Part shown: positions 32,250-43,002 of the stretch, one piece after another
How positions within the stretch are numbered: the first letter of the stretch is position 1
How the letters are laid out: each line of letters starts with the position of its first letter
NCBI GenBank assembly: GCA_902362705.1
Contig: CABIXK010000001.1
Coordinates: forward strand, 62,001 to 126,000
Reading direction: 5' to 3'
Origin: Rikenellaceae bacterium
GTDB lineage: Bacteria > Bacteroidota > Bacteroidia > Bacteroidales > Rikenellaceae
DNA length: 64,000 nt
Position numbers and translations under genes: made by a program
Notes under the pieces: generated by a model
Database searches by the model: none
Seen by the model: the letters and a program-made list of their open reading frames with translations, nothing else
Told to the model about the DNA's origin: nothing

Positions 32250-32908
32250 CGCGGTAATTTTTTACAAATTTAAACATTTTTCTTTTGTAAATCAAGAATA
32301 ATATCCATTTGTAAAATGTAAAAGGGTGTTGATAATGTTTACATATGTCAAAAACACAATACGGTTAAATTATCGACTTCGATATACATAAATGAAAAAT
32401 AGAAATTATTGAATTTAAAATGCTGATACAGTATCTATTATGTCCTATTTTGTGCGATGCTCCCTCCTTGTTGGATAGATCGCCTTATACGTCGATGCGC
32501 GACCCATGTAAAGATTTATATATTCGTATAAAAGCACTGGTTTTTAGTCATGTATTCTCGTGTGTTTAGTAATTGTATCGATGTCGCCCGTTCGCAATAG
32601 CGCACTTTCGGGATCAGGTGAATTAGTTTACAAATGTGTGTTCAAGAAAGTTATTAACATATGTACTTATTTCCATTTGTAATTATATATGGAAATAACA
32701 TCGGAGCAGTTTGTTTACATATGTAAATAAACTCCCCTACCCGATCCGAATTTCTGCGTTTTTCGTCTCTGCCGATCCGTCTGTCGCTAATTCTGGATAA
32801 TTTATCAACAAGAGTTTGTATTATGTTAAATAAAAAAGAAGCGCAACTTGATATTGGATCAAGCTGCGCACTTAAAAACAGATTTTTGCGTCTTGCTTTG
32901 CCGCTCCC
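32250..32908. other. AT-rich gene-free island
   Basis: 659 bases with no gene, far AT-richer than the flanks. It holds at least seven TTTACA/TGTAAA-type sites, including near-palindromes at 32261-32276, 32306-32322 and 32338-32351 and a perfect TTTACATATGTAAA at 32714-32727. It also holds DnaA-box-like 9-mers: TGTTGATAA at 32327-32335, TTATTAACA at 32651-32659, TTATCAACA at 32802-32810, and TCTGGATAA at 32792-32800. It may be an operator array, a replication-related region, or both. Confidence 0.6.
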
Positions 32909-33295
32909 CTATTTGGACAGACGTTCTGCGATTTCGCGGAACTCTTCGGGAGTTAATTTGAGCTTTTCGCGGTGGAAATCTACGTCGGTTTCGCTGTTGA
33001 TGGGGATCAGATGGATGTGCGCATGGGGTACTTCGAGCCCCAGAACGACCACCGCTACCCTTTTGCACGCTATTTCGCGGCGGATTTTGGCGGCGACCTG
33101 CTTGGCGAAGAGCATCATGCCCGCCAGCGTCTCGTCGTCGAGATCGAACAGGTAATCGACCTCCTGTTTCGGTACGACCAGCGTGTGCCCCTGGGCGAGC
33201 GGATTGATGTCGAGAAATGCGTAGTAGCGTTCGTCCTCGGCGACTTTGTAGGACGGGATCTCGCCGGCGATGATGCGTGAGAAAATGGATGCCAT
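32909..33295 (-). CDS. HIT-family nucleotide hydrolase
   Basis: 128 residues beginning MASIFSRIIAGEIPSYKVAE. The histidine triad is HAHIHLIPI, preceded by LDINPLAQGHTLVVPKQEVD. Members hydrolyse adenosine phosphoramidates and related dinucleotides in the cytoplasm. It is downstream of the 163-residue membrane protein and relA/spoT on the same strand, separated by 413 bases of low-complexity sequence. Confidence 0.92.
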   Translation of the reverse strand: MASIFSRIIAGEIPSYKVAEDERYYAFLDINPLAQGHTLVVPKQEVDYLFDLDDETLAGMMLFAKQVAAKIRREIACKRVAVVVLGLEVPHAHIHLIPINSETDVDFHREKLKLTPEEFREIAERLSK

Positions 33296-33708
33296 ATCGT
33301 TTGTTGTTTGGGTTGTGCGGGATATTTGGGCGGCGGTGGCTCTTGGGGGCAGCCCTCGGGCGTGTGTGCGGGGTGCGCCGGTCTGGCGGCGCGTGTCGGC
33401 GTGCGCCCCGCCGCTCGGCATCGGTTCCGGCGATCGAGCGGGCGCAGAACGCGGTCTGTTGTGCCGAAACCCGACCTGCGGTATCGAACCCGGCCTGCTG
33501 CACTGAAAGCCGCCCTGCGGCGCGAAATCGGCCGCTGCGGGGCTCAGGGCGCTCGTCTTGCCGCTCTTCTCGGGCCTGCCCTTGCGGGCGCGCCCGGCGT
33601 CTGCGACTGCCGCTGCGGCGCCTGACAGGCTTTCCGAGGGCTGGGCCCACCTTTCGGGGCGCGCCCTGCGTCTGCAACCGCCGCTGCGGCGGCAGCCTCC
33701 GGCGCCGG
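33296..33708. other. Gene-free GC-rich stretch between HIT gene and membrane protein gene
   Basis: Low-complexity GC-rich sequence with repeated CTGCGGC and CCTGCGG words. Open frames exist on both strands only because stop codons are rare at this GC content. I see no gene or clear terminator. Confidence 0.5.
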
Positions 33709-34200
33709 TTATTCTATATCTTCGAACCTGGGCTTCAGGATTTCGGCGTAGACCACCGCCTGGTGCAAGTCGAACTCCGCGCGAGCCTCCGGGGCTGCCT
33801 CGCGGCCGATCTCGGCCATTTCGATGCTGTCGTCGGCCGGAGCGGTTGCGACCACGGCCGCTCCCCTGCCGAGGAGGCGTGGCGCCTCGGAGGTGCGGCG
33901 GAGCCCTGCGGCCTCGCCCTTGCCCTTGCGCTGCTGCCCGGCAGCCGAGGAGGTTGCGGCCGCGTGGCGGGCCATCTGCGGCTTCTGTGCGGTCTGTGCC
34001 GCCTGCGACGCCCGCATGCCCTTGGGCGAAGCCGGAGCCGGCGAAGGCGCGGGCCGCGCCGCGGTCGGCAGGGGCGTTTCGGTCGGCCACGCCTCCTCGT
34101 GGGGCTGCTTGGCCGCCTGCTTCTTCCGGCTGTTCCGGTAGCTGATGGCGAACCAGGCGACGAAAACCATAAGTGTCACGATAGGCGAAAAATCCTCCAT
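33709..34200 (-). CDS. Hypothetical single-pass membrane protein, Ala/Pro-rich
   Basis: 163 residues. One N-terminal membrane helix (about residues 5-20, SPIVTLMVFVAWFAISY) is followed by a basic stretch and a long low-complexity Ala/Pro/Gln/Lys region. The last 30 residues, ending AVVYAEILKPRFEDIE, look conserved. It starts 7 bases after the relA/spoT stop, so it is probably in the same transcript. I do not recognise the family. Confidence 0.6.
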   Translation of the reverse strand: MEDFSPIVTLMVFVAWFAISYRNSRKKQAAKQPHEEAWPTETPLPTAARPAPSPAPASPKGMRASQAAQTAQKPQMARHAAATSSAAGQQRKGKGEAAGLRRTSEAPRLLGRGAAVVATAPADDSIEMAEIGREAAPEARAEFDLHQAVVYAEILKPRFEDIE

Positions 34201-34207
34201 AGATGTG

Positions 34208-36433
34208 TCAGTTTATGAGCCGCTTGACGGTCTCTATTCCCTTTATTTTCCTCAGCTTGTCCATCACGGCGTGCAGACCCTCCGCATCCTTGACGTAGAG
34301 GCTGATATTTCCCTCGAAAATCCCGTCGTGGCTCTGTATGTTGACCTCGCGGATATTGATGCTGAAATCGCCGCTTACGACCTTTGCCAGGTCGAGCAGC
34401 AGCCCCATGCGGTCGATGCCCCGCAGCTCCACGGTCACCAGATACGACATGGCCTTGTGCTGCGACCACTTGATCTCCTCCTTGACGATGTTCTTGCCGT
34501 ACTGCGCCGCCAGGCGGTTCAGCTCGTCGCACGCGGCCTTGTGCACCACGATATTGCCCGTCGCCGGGTCGCGGTAGCCCACGACCTTGTCGCCCGGGAT
34601 GGGCTTGCAGCACTCGGCGATCTCGAACTGCGGCGCGGGCGCCGGGGCCGCCGCCTGTCCGTCGGCCGGCGCTGACGTGGCCGTGTCGCTCTCTTCGCCC
34701 TCTTCCTCCTCCTTGCGGGGGATGAAGAGCGTCCAGAACTTGAGTATCTTGCTCTTGGAGTTGGTCTTGAGGGCCTTCTCCAGCTCGTCGAGCGAGATGA
34801 TTCCCGCGCCGATCTTGCTGTAGAGCTCCTCCTTGTTGTTGCTGCCGTAGATGGGCACGATCTTGCGCAGCACGCGGCCGCTGAGCTTGATGTTGAGCGA
34901 CTTCATCTTCTCGTCGAGCAGCTGCATGCCCCGCTCGATGTTGTTCTGCCGCTCTCGCTTCAGGTAGCTCTTGATGGCCGCCTTGGCCTTGGTCGTGGTC
35001 ACCGCGTCGAGCCACTCGGGCTTGGGGCGCGCCGCGTCGGCCGTGATGATCTCGATCTGGTCGCCGTTGTTGATCTGCGTGGTGATCGGCTCGAGTTTGT
35101 GGTTGATCTTGGCGCTGATGGCGCTGTTGCCGATCTTCGAGTGGATGTCGTAGGCGAAGTCGAGGGCCGTGGCGCCGTAGGGCATCTTGCGCGCCTCGCC
35201 CTTGGGCGTGAAGACCACGATCTCGGAGGTGTAGAGCGACAGCTTGAAGTTGTCGAGGAAGTCCACGGCGTTCTCCGTGGGGCTGTTGAGCGCCGCGCGG
35301 ATCTGCCGCAGCCACTTGTCGAACTCGTCCTCGTCCTGCGAGATGGTCGCCTTCTTGTATTTCCAGTGGGCCGCGAAGCCGCGCTCGGCGATCTCGTCCA
35401 TGCGCTGCGTGCGGATCTGCACCTCGACCCACACCCCGTCGGGGCCCATGACCGTCGAGTGGAGCGCCTCGTAGCCATTGGCCTTGGGCATCGAGATCCA
35501 GTCGCGCATGCGGTCGGGCTTGGGGGTGTAGATGTCGGTGATCGTCGAGTAGATCTGCCAGCACTGGGTCTTTTCCGACGGGAACGGCAGCGGCTTGAAG
35601 ACGATGCGTATGGCGAACAGATCGTAGACCTCCTCGAAAGGTATCTGCTTGCGCTGCATCTTGTTCCAGATCGAGTAGACGCTCTTGAGGCGGCCCGAGA
35701 TCTCGTAGTTGATGTGGTCGCGGTCGAGCGCCTCGATGATCGGGGCGTTGAACTTGTCGATGAACTCGCGGCGCGAGGCCTCGCTCTCCTGCAGTTTGCG
35801 CGTCAGCTCGGCGTACTGCTGCGGGAAGCGGTACTTCATGCAGAGGTCCTCCAGCTCGCTCTTGATGGCGTAGAGGCCCAGCCGGTGCGCCAGCGGCGCG
35901 AAGAGGTAGATCGTCTCGCCCGTGATCTTGATCTGCTTGTTCATGGGCATCGCCCCGAGCGTGCGCATGTTGTGCAGGCGGTCGGCGATCTTGATGAGGA
36001 TCACGCGCACGTCGTCGGAGAGCGTCAGCAGCACCTTGCGGAAGTACTCGGCCTGCTCCGAGGTGTCGGCGTTGAAGACGCCCGACATCTTGGTGAGCCC
36101 GTCGACCATCGAGGCGATCTTCGGCCCGAAGATGCGCTCCATGTCCTCCACGGTGTACTCCGTGTCCTCCACCACGTCGTGCAGCAGCGCCGCGACGACC
36201 GACTTCACGCCCAGGCCGATCTCCTCCACGGCGATCTTCGCCACGGCGATCGGATGCAGCAGGTAGGGCTCGCCCGAACGGCGGCGCACCCCCTGGTGCG
36301 CCTCCTTGGCGAGAAAAAACGCCCGCTTGATCAGGTTGCGGTCCTCGTCGTTGCGGCAGATCCTGGCGCACGAGCGCAGCAGGTCCTCCCACTTCTCCTG
36401 AATGATGATCTCGTCCTCGGCGGTGTAGTCCAT
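34208..36433 (-). CDS. Bifunctional (p)ppGpp synthetase/hydrolase (RelA/SpoT homologue)
   Basis: 741 residues with the full long-RSH plan. The HD hydrolase domain has intact residues (HPIAVAKI, LLHDVVED, IKIADRLHNM). Then come the synthetase domain (YDLFAIRIVF, RDWISMPKANGYEALHSTV), a TGS domain (EIVVFTPKGEARKMPYGATA), a zinc-finger-like ECCKPIPGD segment and a C-terminal ACT domain. Both activities look intact. It controls the stringent response. It is flanked by recA upstream and the small membrane protein downstream. Confidence 0.93.
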   Translation of the reverse strand: MDYTAEDEIIIQEKWEDLLRSCARICRNDEDRNLIKRAFFLAKEAHQGVRRRSGEPYLLHPIAVAKIAVEEIGLGVKSVVAALLHDVVEDTEYTVEDMERIFGPKIASMVDGLTKMSGVFNADTSEQAEYFRKVLLTLSDDVRVILIKIADRLHNMRTLGAMPMNKQIKITGETIYLFAPLAHRLGLYAIKSELEDLCMKYRFPQQYAELTRKLQESEASRREFIDKFNAPIIEALDRDHINYEISGRLKSVYSIWNKMQRKQIPFEEVYDLFAIRIVFKPLPFPSEKTQCWQIYSTITDIYTPKPDRMRDWISMPKANGYEALHSTVMGPDGVWVEVQIRTQRMDEIAERGFAAHWKYKKATISQDEDEFDKWLRQIRAALNSPTENAVDFLDNFKLSLYTSEIVVFTPKGEARKMPYGATALDFAYDIHSKIGNSAISAKINHKLEPITTQINNGDQIEIITADAARPKPEWLDAVTTTKAKAAIKSYLKRERQNNIERGMQLLDEKMKSLNIKLSGRVLRKIVPIYGSNNKEELYSKIGAGIISLDELEKALKTNSKSKILKFWTLFIPRKEEEEGEESDTATSAPADGQAAAPAPAPQFEIAECCKPIPGDKVVGYRDPATGNIVVHKAACDELNRLAAQYGKNIVKEEIKWSQHKAMSYLVTVELRGIDRMGLLLDLAKVVSGDFSINIREVNIQSHDGIFEGNISLYVKDAEGLHAVMDKLRKIKGIETVKRLIN

Positions 36434-36508
36434 AGGCTCTCGGGTTGGATGGCCGAAGCCCCTCCGGGCTGTCCGGAGGGGTGCGTCGGCGTATGCTTGG
36501 TCGGTCGT

Positions 36509-37522
<1,014 letters not shown>

Positions 37523-37575
37523 TGCTTTCTTATTGTTTTTTATTCGTTTACGTTTCGTTGCTCCTGCCGGGCGCC

Positions 37576-37983
37576 TCAGCGCCGGGGCAGCGGATATTTG
37601 ATCGCCCGCGCGTCGAGCCACTTGTCCGGGTAGGGGCTCCAGTTGGTCGCGGCCGTGTTGCCGACCGCCATGCGCATCCCCCGGGGCGCGTCGCCCGGCT
37701 CGCTCTGCGTGCGCCGCACCGGGGCGCCCAGGGCGGCGCGCTCGGCCCGCAGACGCATCAGGCGGCGAATTTCGTGCCGCTCGCGCTGCAACGGATCGAG
37801 CTCCTCGCGCAGGCGGCCGAAGTCGCACGCCGGGGCCGCGACGCCCGGGCTGAGGGGCGCGAAGACCGCATCCGGGTCGGCCACCACGGGTCGTGCGATC
37901 GTCTGCTGCGGCTCCTGCGCCGGGGCTGCGGCGGCTGTCGCCAGCAGCAATGCGGCTGTGAGGCTGCCGGTGCGGGAGCTCAT
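37576..37983 (-). CDS. Secreted hypothetical protein
   Basis: 135 residues with a signal peptide ([20 protein letters not shown], cut after APAQ). The mature part is charged and helical in its middle ([20 protein letters not shown]) and ends near [19 protein letters not shown]. Its start codon overlaps the bcp stop by 4 bases, so translation is coupled. I do not recognise a domain. Confidence 0.6.
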   Translation of the reverse strand: MSSRTGSLTAALLLATAAAAPAQEPQQTIARPVVADPDAVFAPLSPGVAAPACDFGRLREELDPLQRERHEIRRLMRLRAERAALGAPVRRTQSEPGDAPRGMRMAVGNTAATNWSPYPDKWLDARAIKYPLPRR

Positions 37984-38453
37984 CGCTCCTCGGAGCGGTA
38001 GGCCTCGGCGATCTGCTCGTAGTGCGAGGCGGTTTTCACCTTGTCGAAGATGCGCTCGATGCGCCCCTCGGCGTCGAGGATGAAGGTCGTGCGCACGACG
38101 CCCATGTATTTGCGCCCGTACATCGACTTCTCGGCCCACACGCCGAAGGCTTCGCACACGGAGTGGTCGGTGTCGGCCAGCAGGGTGAAGCCCAGCTCGT
38201 GCTTCTGGCAGAAGTTGCGGTGCGACCGCTCGCTGTCGGGGCTCACACCCACGATGCGGAATCCCATCGCCTTCAGCTCTTCGCGGCCGTCGCGCAGGCT
38301 CTTGGCCTCGAGCGTGCAGCCCGACGTGTTGTCCTTCGGATAGAAGTAGAGAATGGTGCGCTGTCCGCGCAGATCGGCCAGGGTCAGCGTTTCGCCGTCC
38401 TGGGTGGTCGACCGGAAATCGGGAGCCGGCTCCCCTACCTGCAGTTTTGCCAT
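37980..38453 (-). CDS. bcp: Thioredoxin-dependent peroxiredoxin (Bcp/PrxQ)
   Basis: 157 residues. The peroxidatic cysteine is in [15 protein letters not shown], preceded by [20 protein letters not shown], with [19 protein letters not shown] and VVRTTFILD following. A further cysteine is in [11 protein letters not shown]. It reduces hydroperoxides with electrons from thioredoxin. It heads a short transcript that includes the secreted protein at 37576. Confidence 0.92.
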   Translation of the reverse strand: MAKLQVGEPAPDFRSTTQDGETLTLADLRGQRTILYFYPKDNTSGCTLEAKSLRDGREELKAMGFRIVGVSPDSERSHRNFCQKHELGFTLLADTDHSVCEAFGVWAEKSMYGRKYMGVVRTTFILDAEGRIERIFDKVKTASHYEQIAEAYRSEER

Positions 38454-38544
38454 CGTTTCGAAAAGGTGGATTTACGTTTCGAAGTTAATGAAATTCCCCG
38501 AATCCTCCGCATCCTGACCCTGTTTTTTTACGTTTCGGTCCGCT

Positions 38545-38757
38545 TCAGTCCCAGATATAGGTCACCTCCACCTGCTCGTTGAACTCCTCGGGCGTGGTGT
38601 TGAGCCGCCGCCGGCAGGCCGGGCAGCGGATCGCTGTCTCGGTCTCGACATATTCGCCGCAGCCGACGCAGGCCGGCAGCAGGCCGTAGGAGGGGTGCGC
38701 CGAGTGGTCGAACTGTGCGCCGCAATGTTTGCATCTGATTTTGTAAGCCGTTCCCAT
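38545..38757 (-). CDS. Small zinc-ribbon protein
   Basis: 70 residues from ATG 38757 with three CxxC pairs: CKHCG, CVGCG and CPACRR. This suggests one or two zinc ribbons. It has no signal or membrane segment. The first pair in KIRCKHCGAQFDHS and the last in IRCPACRRRLN are typical of small cytoplasmic zinc-finger proteins of unknown role in Bacteroidales. Confidence 0.75.
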   Translation of the reverse strand: MGTAYKIRCKHCGAQFDHSAHPSYGLLPACVGCGEYVETETAIRCPACRRRLNTTPEEFNEQVEVTYIWD

Positions 38758-38930
38758 CGTGGTTCGTTTTATTGGTTCACGATGCAAAGAAACGGCGGTC
38801 GTGTGACAAGTTGTGACACAAGGCGTGGAGGGGCAAAAAAATCCTTTGCTGCGGCCTCCGCGCGCTGCGGGGTGCTGCGAGGACGCGGCGGGCGTGCTAC
38901 GGCGTGTTGCGCGCGCGTGGCAAGCGCGCG

Positions 38931-39836
38931 CTACGAGAGCGCGGCCAGGTGGGCCGCGACGTACTCCCTGAGGTAGCGTTGCAGCCCCGGGGCGTCGACG
39001 ATCCGTATGTCGTCGAGCAGCCCCGCCACGAAGCGGCCGATGCCGGCGTAGCCCGCCACCTCGGTGTCGAGCAGCCAGCGCCCCTCGCCCGCCGGCTGCA
39101 GGTCGCGCTCGGCGAGCGGATACTCCTCCGAGAGCAGGTTGCAGGCGAGCATGCCCAGCTCCAGCCGCACGCGGTGGCGCTCGTCGCCGTGCATGCGAAA
39201 GGCGTCGATGAACCCCTCGCGGTGCTCCGCGGCGTGCTCCCACTGCGCGTCGAGCGGCTCCACGGAGCCGATGCGCGCCGTCTTGAAGAGCTTCGACGAG
39301 CCGTCGTCGGGGTCGTAGCACCACACATTGACGTAGTTGGTCGTGAAGGCGAAGGGCTCGACCCGCCGGTCGCGCACCTCGCCCCCATGGGCCGAGCGGT
39401 AGCCGTGCAGGACGACCTGCCGCCGCTCGTCGATCGCCTCGACCAGCGCGCGGATGTTGGGGGCGTTCTTGCCGCGCACGACCGTGTCGGCCAGCGTGCG
39501 GTTGTCGTAGACCGAGTAGAGCTTGCGCTTGAGGTTCTGCTTGAGCAGGTTTGTGTCGTCGATGTTCTCGATGGCGCTCTTGAGTATGTGGGCCTCCTCC
39601 TCGGTGAAGTGGACCAGCTGCGAGATGTCGCGGAAATGGGGCGAGGCCTTGTCGAGGCGGATGCAGTCGCCCGTTTTCTTGATGACGAATCCCGCCTCGC
39701 GGAAGGTGTCGATGTAGCGGTAGACGGTGCGGCGCGACATCTGGAGCCGCTCGGCCAGCTGGTCGACCGTGTAGGTGGTGTTGGCCGTCAGCAGCTTCAT
39801 CAGCCGCAGCAGCCGTTCGAGTTTGGGCTGGTCCAT
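38931..39836 (-). CDS. WYL-domain HTH transcriptional regulator
   Basis: 301 residues. The N-terminal HTH_11-type winged helix (LERLLRLMKLLTANTTYTVD, then LQMSRRTVYRYIDTFREAGF) is followed by a WYL-like ligand-sensing region (VVLHGYRSAHGGEVRDRRVE, FTTNYVNVWCYDPDDG, FKTARIGSVEPL) and a C-terminal extension. WYL proteins often sense nucleic acids or nucleotides. It is next to the DUF6624 gene on the same strand with a 7-base gap. Confidence 0.85.
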   Translation of the reverse strand: MDQPKLERLLRLMKLLTANTTYTVDQLAERLQMSRRTVYRYIDTFREAGFVIKKTGDCIRLDKASPHFRDISQLVHFTEEEAHILKSAIENIDDTNLLKQNLKRKLYSVYDNRTLADTVVRGKNAPNIRALVEAIDERRQVVLHGYRSAHGGEVRDRRVEPFAFTTNYVNVWCYDPDDGSSKLFKTARIGSVEPLDAQWEHAAEHREGFIDAFRMHGDERHRVRLELGMLACNLLSEEYPLAERDLQPAGEGRWLLDTEVAGYAGIGRFVAGLLDDIRIVDAPGLQRYLREYVAAHLAALS

Positions 39837-39843
39837 GGGCGTG

Positions 39844-40629
39844 CTATCGGGTCGCGTTGCGTCGGCGGGCGACGTATTGGGCGTATTTGCGTTCGATTTC
39901 GGGCAGCTCGCGCAGGTAGCGTTCGAGGTCCCACGCGCCGTCGAGGTATCGGGCCATCGGCTCCAGGCCGATGCTGCGGCGCAGCGAGTCGACCCGCTCG
40001 GGCTCCTCGATCGGAACTACGTAGTCGAGCTGCCCGCCCCGCGTGACGGTTTGCGTGCCGTAGATCTGCTTTTCGCCGCGGTTCATGCGGATGCGGTCGG
40101 TCAGGAATGCGAGGTGCCACCCCTCGGCGCGCCCTTCGGCCACGGCCTGCCGCAGTACGGGCAGGTATTTTTCCTGCACGATCGTGTCGTCGACGTGCTG
40201 CAGGCAGAGAAACAGCGCCTCGTTGGCCTCTTCGCCCACCTCCTCCCTGCCCGGCCAGCCGTGACGGTCGATGATCTGCCGCACGCGCAGGGCGTTGTCG
40301 CGGTCGATGCGGCGCATGCGCCCGCGCAGCGTGTCGACGAGGGAGCTGTCGTCGCCCGAGCGCCGCATCGCCTCCAGCAGGAGCAGGCGGATGCCCTGGT
40401 CGCGGTTGCGGAGTGCGACCAGCTGCCGGCGCAGGGCGGTCGACGCGGGGTCGACGTGCTCCTCGTAGAGGTCGGGCAGGTCGGCGCAGAGGCGCTCGAA
40501 GCGCGCCGTGTCGCCCTGCGCGAGGCAGGTCAGACAGCTGTCGATGGCCCGGTCGTAGGAGGGTTCCGAGGCCTGCGCGGCCGTGCAGAGGGCCGCCGCG
40601 GCGGTGCAAAGCAGTGTCCTGATCGTCAT
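39844..40629 (-). CDS. Secreted DUF6624-type protein
   Basis: 261 residues from ATG 40629 with a signal peptide (MTIRTLLCTAAAALCTAAQA). DUF6624-like features are the DRDNALRVRQIIDRHGWPGR segment, LFLCLQHVDDTIVQEKYLPV, LTDRIRMNRGEKQIYGTQ and a C-terminal RYLRELPEIERKYAQ. It overlaps the stop of the ATP pyrophosphatase gene by 4 bases, so the two are coupled. Function unknown. Confidence 0.72.
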   Translation of the reverse strand: MTIRTLLCTAAAALCTAAQASEPSYDRAIDSCLTCLAQGDTARFERLCADLPDLYEEHVDPASTALRRQLVALRNRDQGIRLLLLEAMRRSGDDSSLVDTLRGRMRRIDRDNALRVRQIIDRHGWPGREEVGEEANEALFLCLQHVDDTIVQEKYLPVLRQAVAEGRAEGWHLAFLTDRIRMNRGEKQIYGTQTVTRGGQLDYVVPIEEPERVDSLRRSIGLEPMARYLDGAWDLERYLRELPEIERKYAQYVARRRNATR

Positions 40630-41303
40630 CGTTGCGTCTCTTTCGTGGGGTTTGCGTCGCGCAGGCGGATGTCGGCGGCGGCATAGCGGCCCAGCTCCAC
40701 CGCGGGGCCGATCTCGAAGTCGAGCGGCCGCATGAAGATCGGGCCGTCGGCCACCAGCGTGTGGTACTCGCCCCGCTCGCCGCACAGGTCGATCCCTGCG
40801 GCGGCCATCTCGGCCGCAAGCTGCGGCGTGAGTCGCTGCCCGAGCATCGTGCGGGGCAGCGTCTCGGTGTCGATGCACTTCACCAGGCAGACGAACCCCA
40901 GCCGGAAGAGCTCGTCGAGCAGCTCCGTGCGCCGCGCGCCCCACAGCGGAAAGAGCGCCCGCATGTCCGTGCGGGCGCAGCGCTCCTCCTCCCAGCGGCG
41001 GTTCTCCTCGATGTCGATGTCGCCGAAGGCCACCGCTTCGGCGCCGAGCGTGCGGGCCCGGGCGATGCCGCGTTCGAATGCCTCGGCATAGTCGTCCCCG
41101 TCGCTCGGGCACTCGATCATCGGCAGCCCGAGCGCTTCCGAGTAGGCCCGGAGCATCTGCGGGTCGGCGCCGTGGAAATAGGAGCGCCCCGCCGAGGTGC
41201 GGACCATCGTCAGCAGGCACACGGGCCTATGCCCGGCCTCGATGAGGCGGTTCAGGGCCAGCGAGCTCTCCTTGCCGCAGCTGTATGAGAGGGCGAATTT
41301 CAT
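40626..41303 (-). CDS. Dph6-like ATP pyrophosphatase (adenine nucleotide alpha-hydrolase)
   Basis: 225 residues. The PP-loop-like SYSCGKESSLALNR and GDIDIEENRRWEEERCA, LFPLWGARRTELLDELFRLG and LCGERGEYHTLV are all diagnostic for the Dph6/diphthine-ammonia-ligase family. Bacteria lack diphthamide, so the amidated substrate is unknown. A dispersed intergenic repeat lies just upstream. Confidence 0.85.
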   Translation of the reverse strand: MKFALSYSCGKESSLALNRLIEAGHRPVCLLTMVRTSAGRSYFHGADPQMLRAYSEALGLPMIECPSDGDDYAEAFERGIARARTLGAEAVAFGDIDIEENRRWEEERCARTDMRALFPLWGARRTELLDELFRLGFVCLVKCIDTETLPRTMLGQRLTPQLAAEMAAAGIDLCGERGEYHTLVADGPIFMRPLDFEIGPAVELGRYAAADIRLRDANPTKETQR

Positions 41304-41351
41304 GCGTCGGGGTGTTTTCGGGGGTAAAGATACGGATAAGCCGAAAACAAA

Positions 41352-41451
41352 ACCAAACTTGTTTGGATTTTGTTGAGGCGAAGTATCTAAGGCGGAGCCA
41401 AAGATACGGATAAGCGAGGGTAAAAGCAAGCTCGCTTGCATCTTGCCGGGC
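41352..41451. repeat. Dispersed intergenic repeat, copy B
   Basis: Shares ordered blocks with 17397-17486 (GAAGTATCT, AAAGATACGGATAAGCGAGG, CTCGCTTGCAT, TTGCCG) and both hairpins, with longer loops. It also lies just upstream of a minus-strand gene start (41303). Confidence 0.65.
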
Positions 41452-41557
41452 GCACGTGCGAGCCGGCCTGCGCCGGGGTGCGGTATCTTCGGAGTATCCG
41501 ACGAAAAACGGCCGGAGAAAACCTCCGGCCGCCGGGTCGTTTCGGGCATGAATTTTC

Positions 41558-42967
41558 CTATGCCATGATCTTTCTTTCGATCTCCTCCACCTGGCGGCGG
41601 AAGTTCTTGTCGGTCTCCATGAGGTTCGAAACCGCCTTGCACGAGTGGAGCACCGTGGCGTGGTTGCGGCCGCCGATCGAGGCGCCGATGGTCGTCAGCG
41701 GCGCCTTGGTGTGCTGCTTGGCCAGATACATGGCGATCTGCCGGGCCTGGGCCACGCTGCGCGTCCGCTCGGTCGAGTTCAGACGCTCCAGCTCGATGGA
41801 CTGGTGCTCGCACACCACGGCGAGGATTCTCTCGATGGTGATCTCCTTGTGGTTGAGCTTCACGTAGACCTTCAGGATCTCCTTGGCCAGCGAGGGGGTG
41901 ATCCGCCGTCCGAGGAACGAGGCGTTGGCCACCAGCGACGAGAGGGCGCCCTCGATCTCGCGCACGTTGGCCGAGATGTTGTCGGCCAGGTAGGCGACCA
42001 CTTCGTCCGAGATCTCTGCCCCGAGCTTGCGGGCCTTGGCGCGGATGATCTTCAGCTTGGTCTCGGGATCGGGCGAGGCCAGTTGCGCCGACAATCCCCA
42101 CTTGAAGCGGGTGAGCAGGCGCTGCTCGATGTCCTTGAGTTCCACGGGCGGCTTGTCCGAGGTGAGGATCAGCTGCTTGCCTGCCAGCTGCAGGTGGTTG
42201 AATATGTTGAAGAAAGCGTTCTGCGTGCCGGTCTTTCCCGTCAGCTCCTGGATGTCGTCGATCATCAGCACGTCGATCATCTGGTAGAAGTGGATGAAGT
42301 CGGGGATCTCGCCGTTCTTGTAGGCGGTCTGGAACTGCGCCTGGAACTTGTTCATCGAGACGTAGAGCACCTGCAGCTCGGGATGACGCTGCCGCACCTC
42401 GTGGCCGATGGCCTGCATGATGTGGGTCTTGCCCAGCCCCGAATCCCCATATATATAGAGGGGGTTGAAGGGAGTGTGTCCCGGATCCACCGCCACGGAC
42501 ATGCCCGCCGAGCGCGCCAGGCGGTTGCACTCGCCCTCGATGAAGGTCGAGAAGGTGAGGCTCGGGTTGAGCTGCGGGTCGATGATGATCCGCTTGAGGC
42601 CCGGAATGACGAAAGGATTCTTTATATTTGCGGTGTTCGTCTGCGTGTTGAACCGCGTGATGGCCGTGGAGTCGACCTCCGAGGTCACCGGCACGGCCGT
42701 GGTCGAGGGCCGCGGTACGGCGTAGTGCAGGCGGGTCTGCTGTCCGTAGAGCTGCGAAATGATGGGGCGCAGGAAGGGAATGTAGTTCTTCTCGATCTGG
42801 CGGACATAGCTCTCGTTGGGCACGCGCAGACGCAGCGTCGTACCGTCGAATTCGAGCGGGACGATGGGCTCGAACCACTTCGCGAACTCCTCGGCGGAGG
42901 TCTGCGTCTTGATACGGTCAAGACAGTTCTGCCACATATCGCTATATGCCTGCGAATTACTCAACAT
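41558..42967 (-). CDS. dnaA: Chromosomal replication initiator DnaA
   Basis: 469 residues from ATG 42967; a TTG at 42994 would add 9 residues. Domain I is at the N-terminus, then the AAA+ core (NPLYIYGDSGLGKTHIMQAI, MIDDIQELTGK) and the C-terminal DnaA-box-binding domain (RSVAQARQIAMYLAKQHTKA, IGGRNHATVLHSCKAV). It unwinds oriC. A DnaA box (43003-43011) lies in its promoter region. The gene to the other side (43195) points away from it. Confidence 0.96.
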   Translation of the reverse strand: MLSNSQAYSDMWQNCLDRIKTQTSAEEFAKWFEPIVPLEFDGTTLRLRVPNESYVRQIEKNYIPFLRPIISQLYGQQTRLHYAVPRPSTTAVPVTSEVDSTAITRFNTQTNTANIKNPFVIPGLKRIIIDPQLNPSLTFSTFIEGECNRLARSAGMSVAVDPGHTPFNPLYIYGDSGLGKTHIMQAIGHEVRQRHPELQVLYVSMNKFQAQFQTAYKNGEIPDFIHFYQMIDVLMIDDIQELTGKTGTQNAFFNIFNHLQLAGKQLILTSDKPPVELKDIEQRLLTRFKWGLSAQLASPDPETKLKIIRAKARKLGAEISDEVVAYLADNISANVREIEGALSSLVANASFLGRRITPSLAKEILKVYVKLNHKEITIERILAVVCEHQSIELERLNSTERTRSVAQARQIAMYLAKQHTKAPLTTIGASIGGRNHATVLHSCKAVSNLMETDKNFRRQVEEIERKIMA

Positions 42968-43002
42968 GATGGGGGTTTTCTCGTTTTTTGACAAGGCAAA
43001 GT

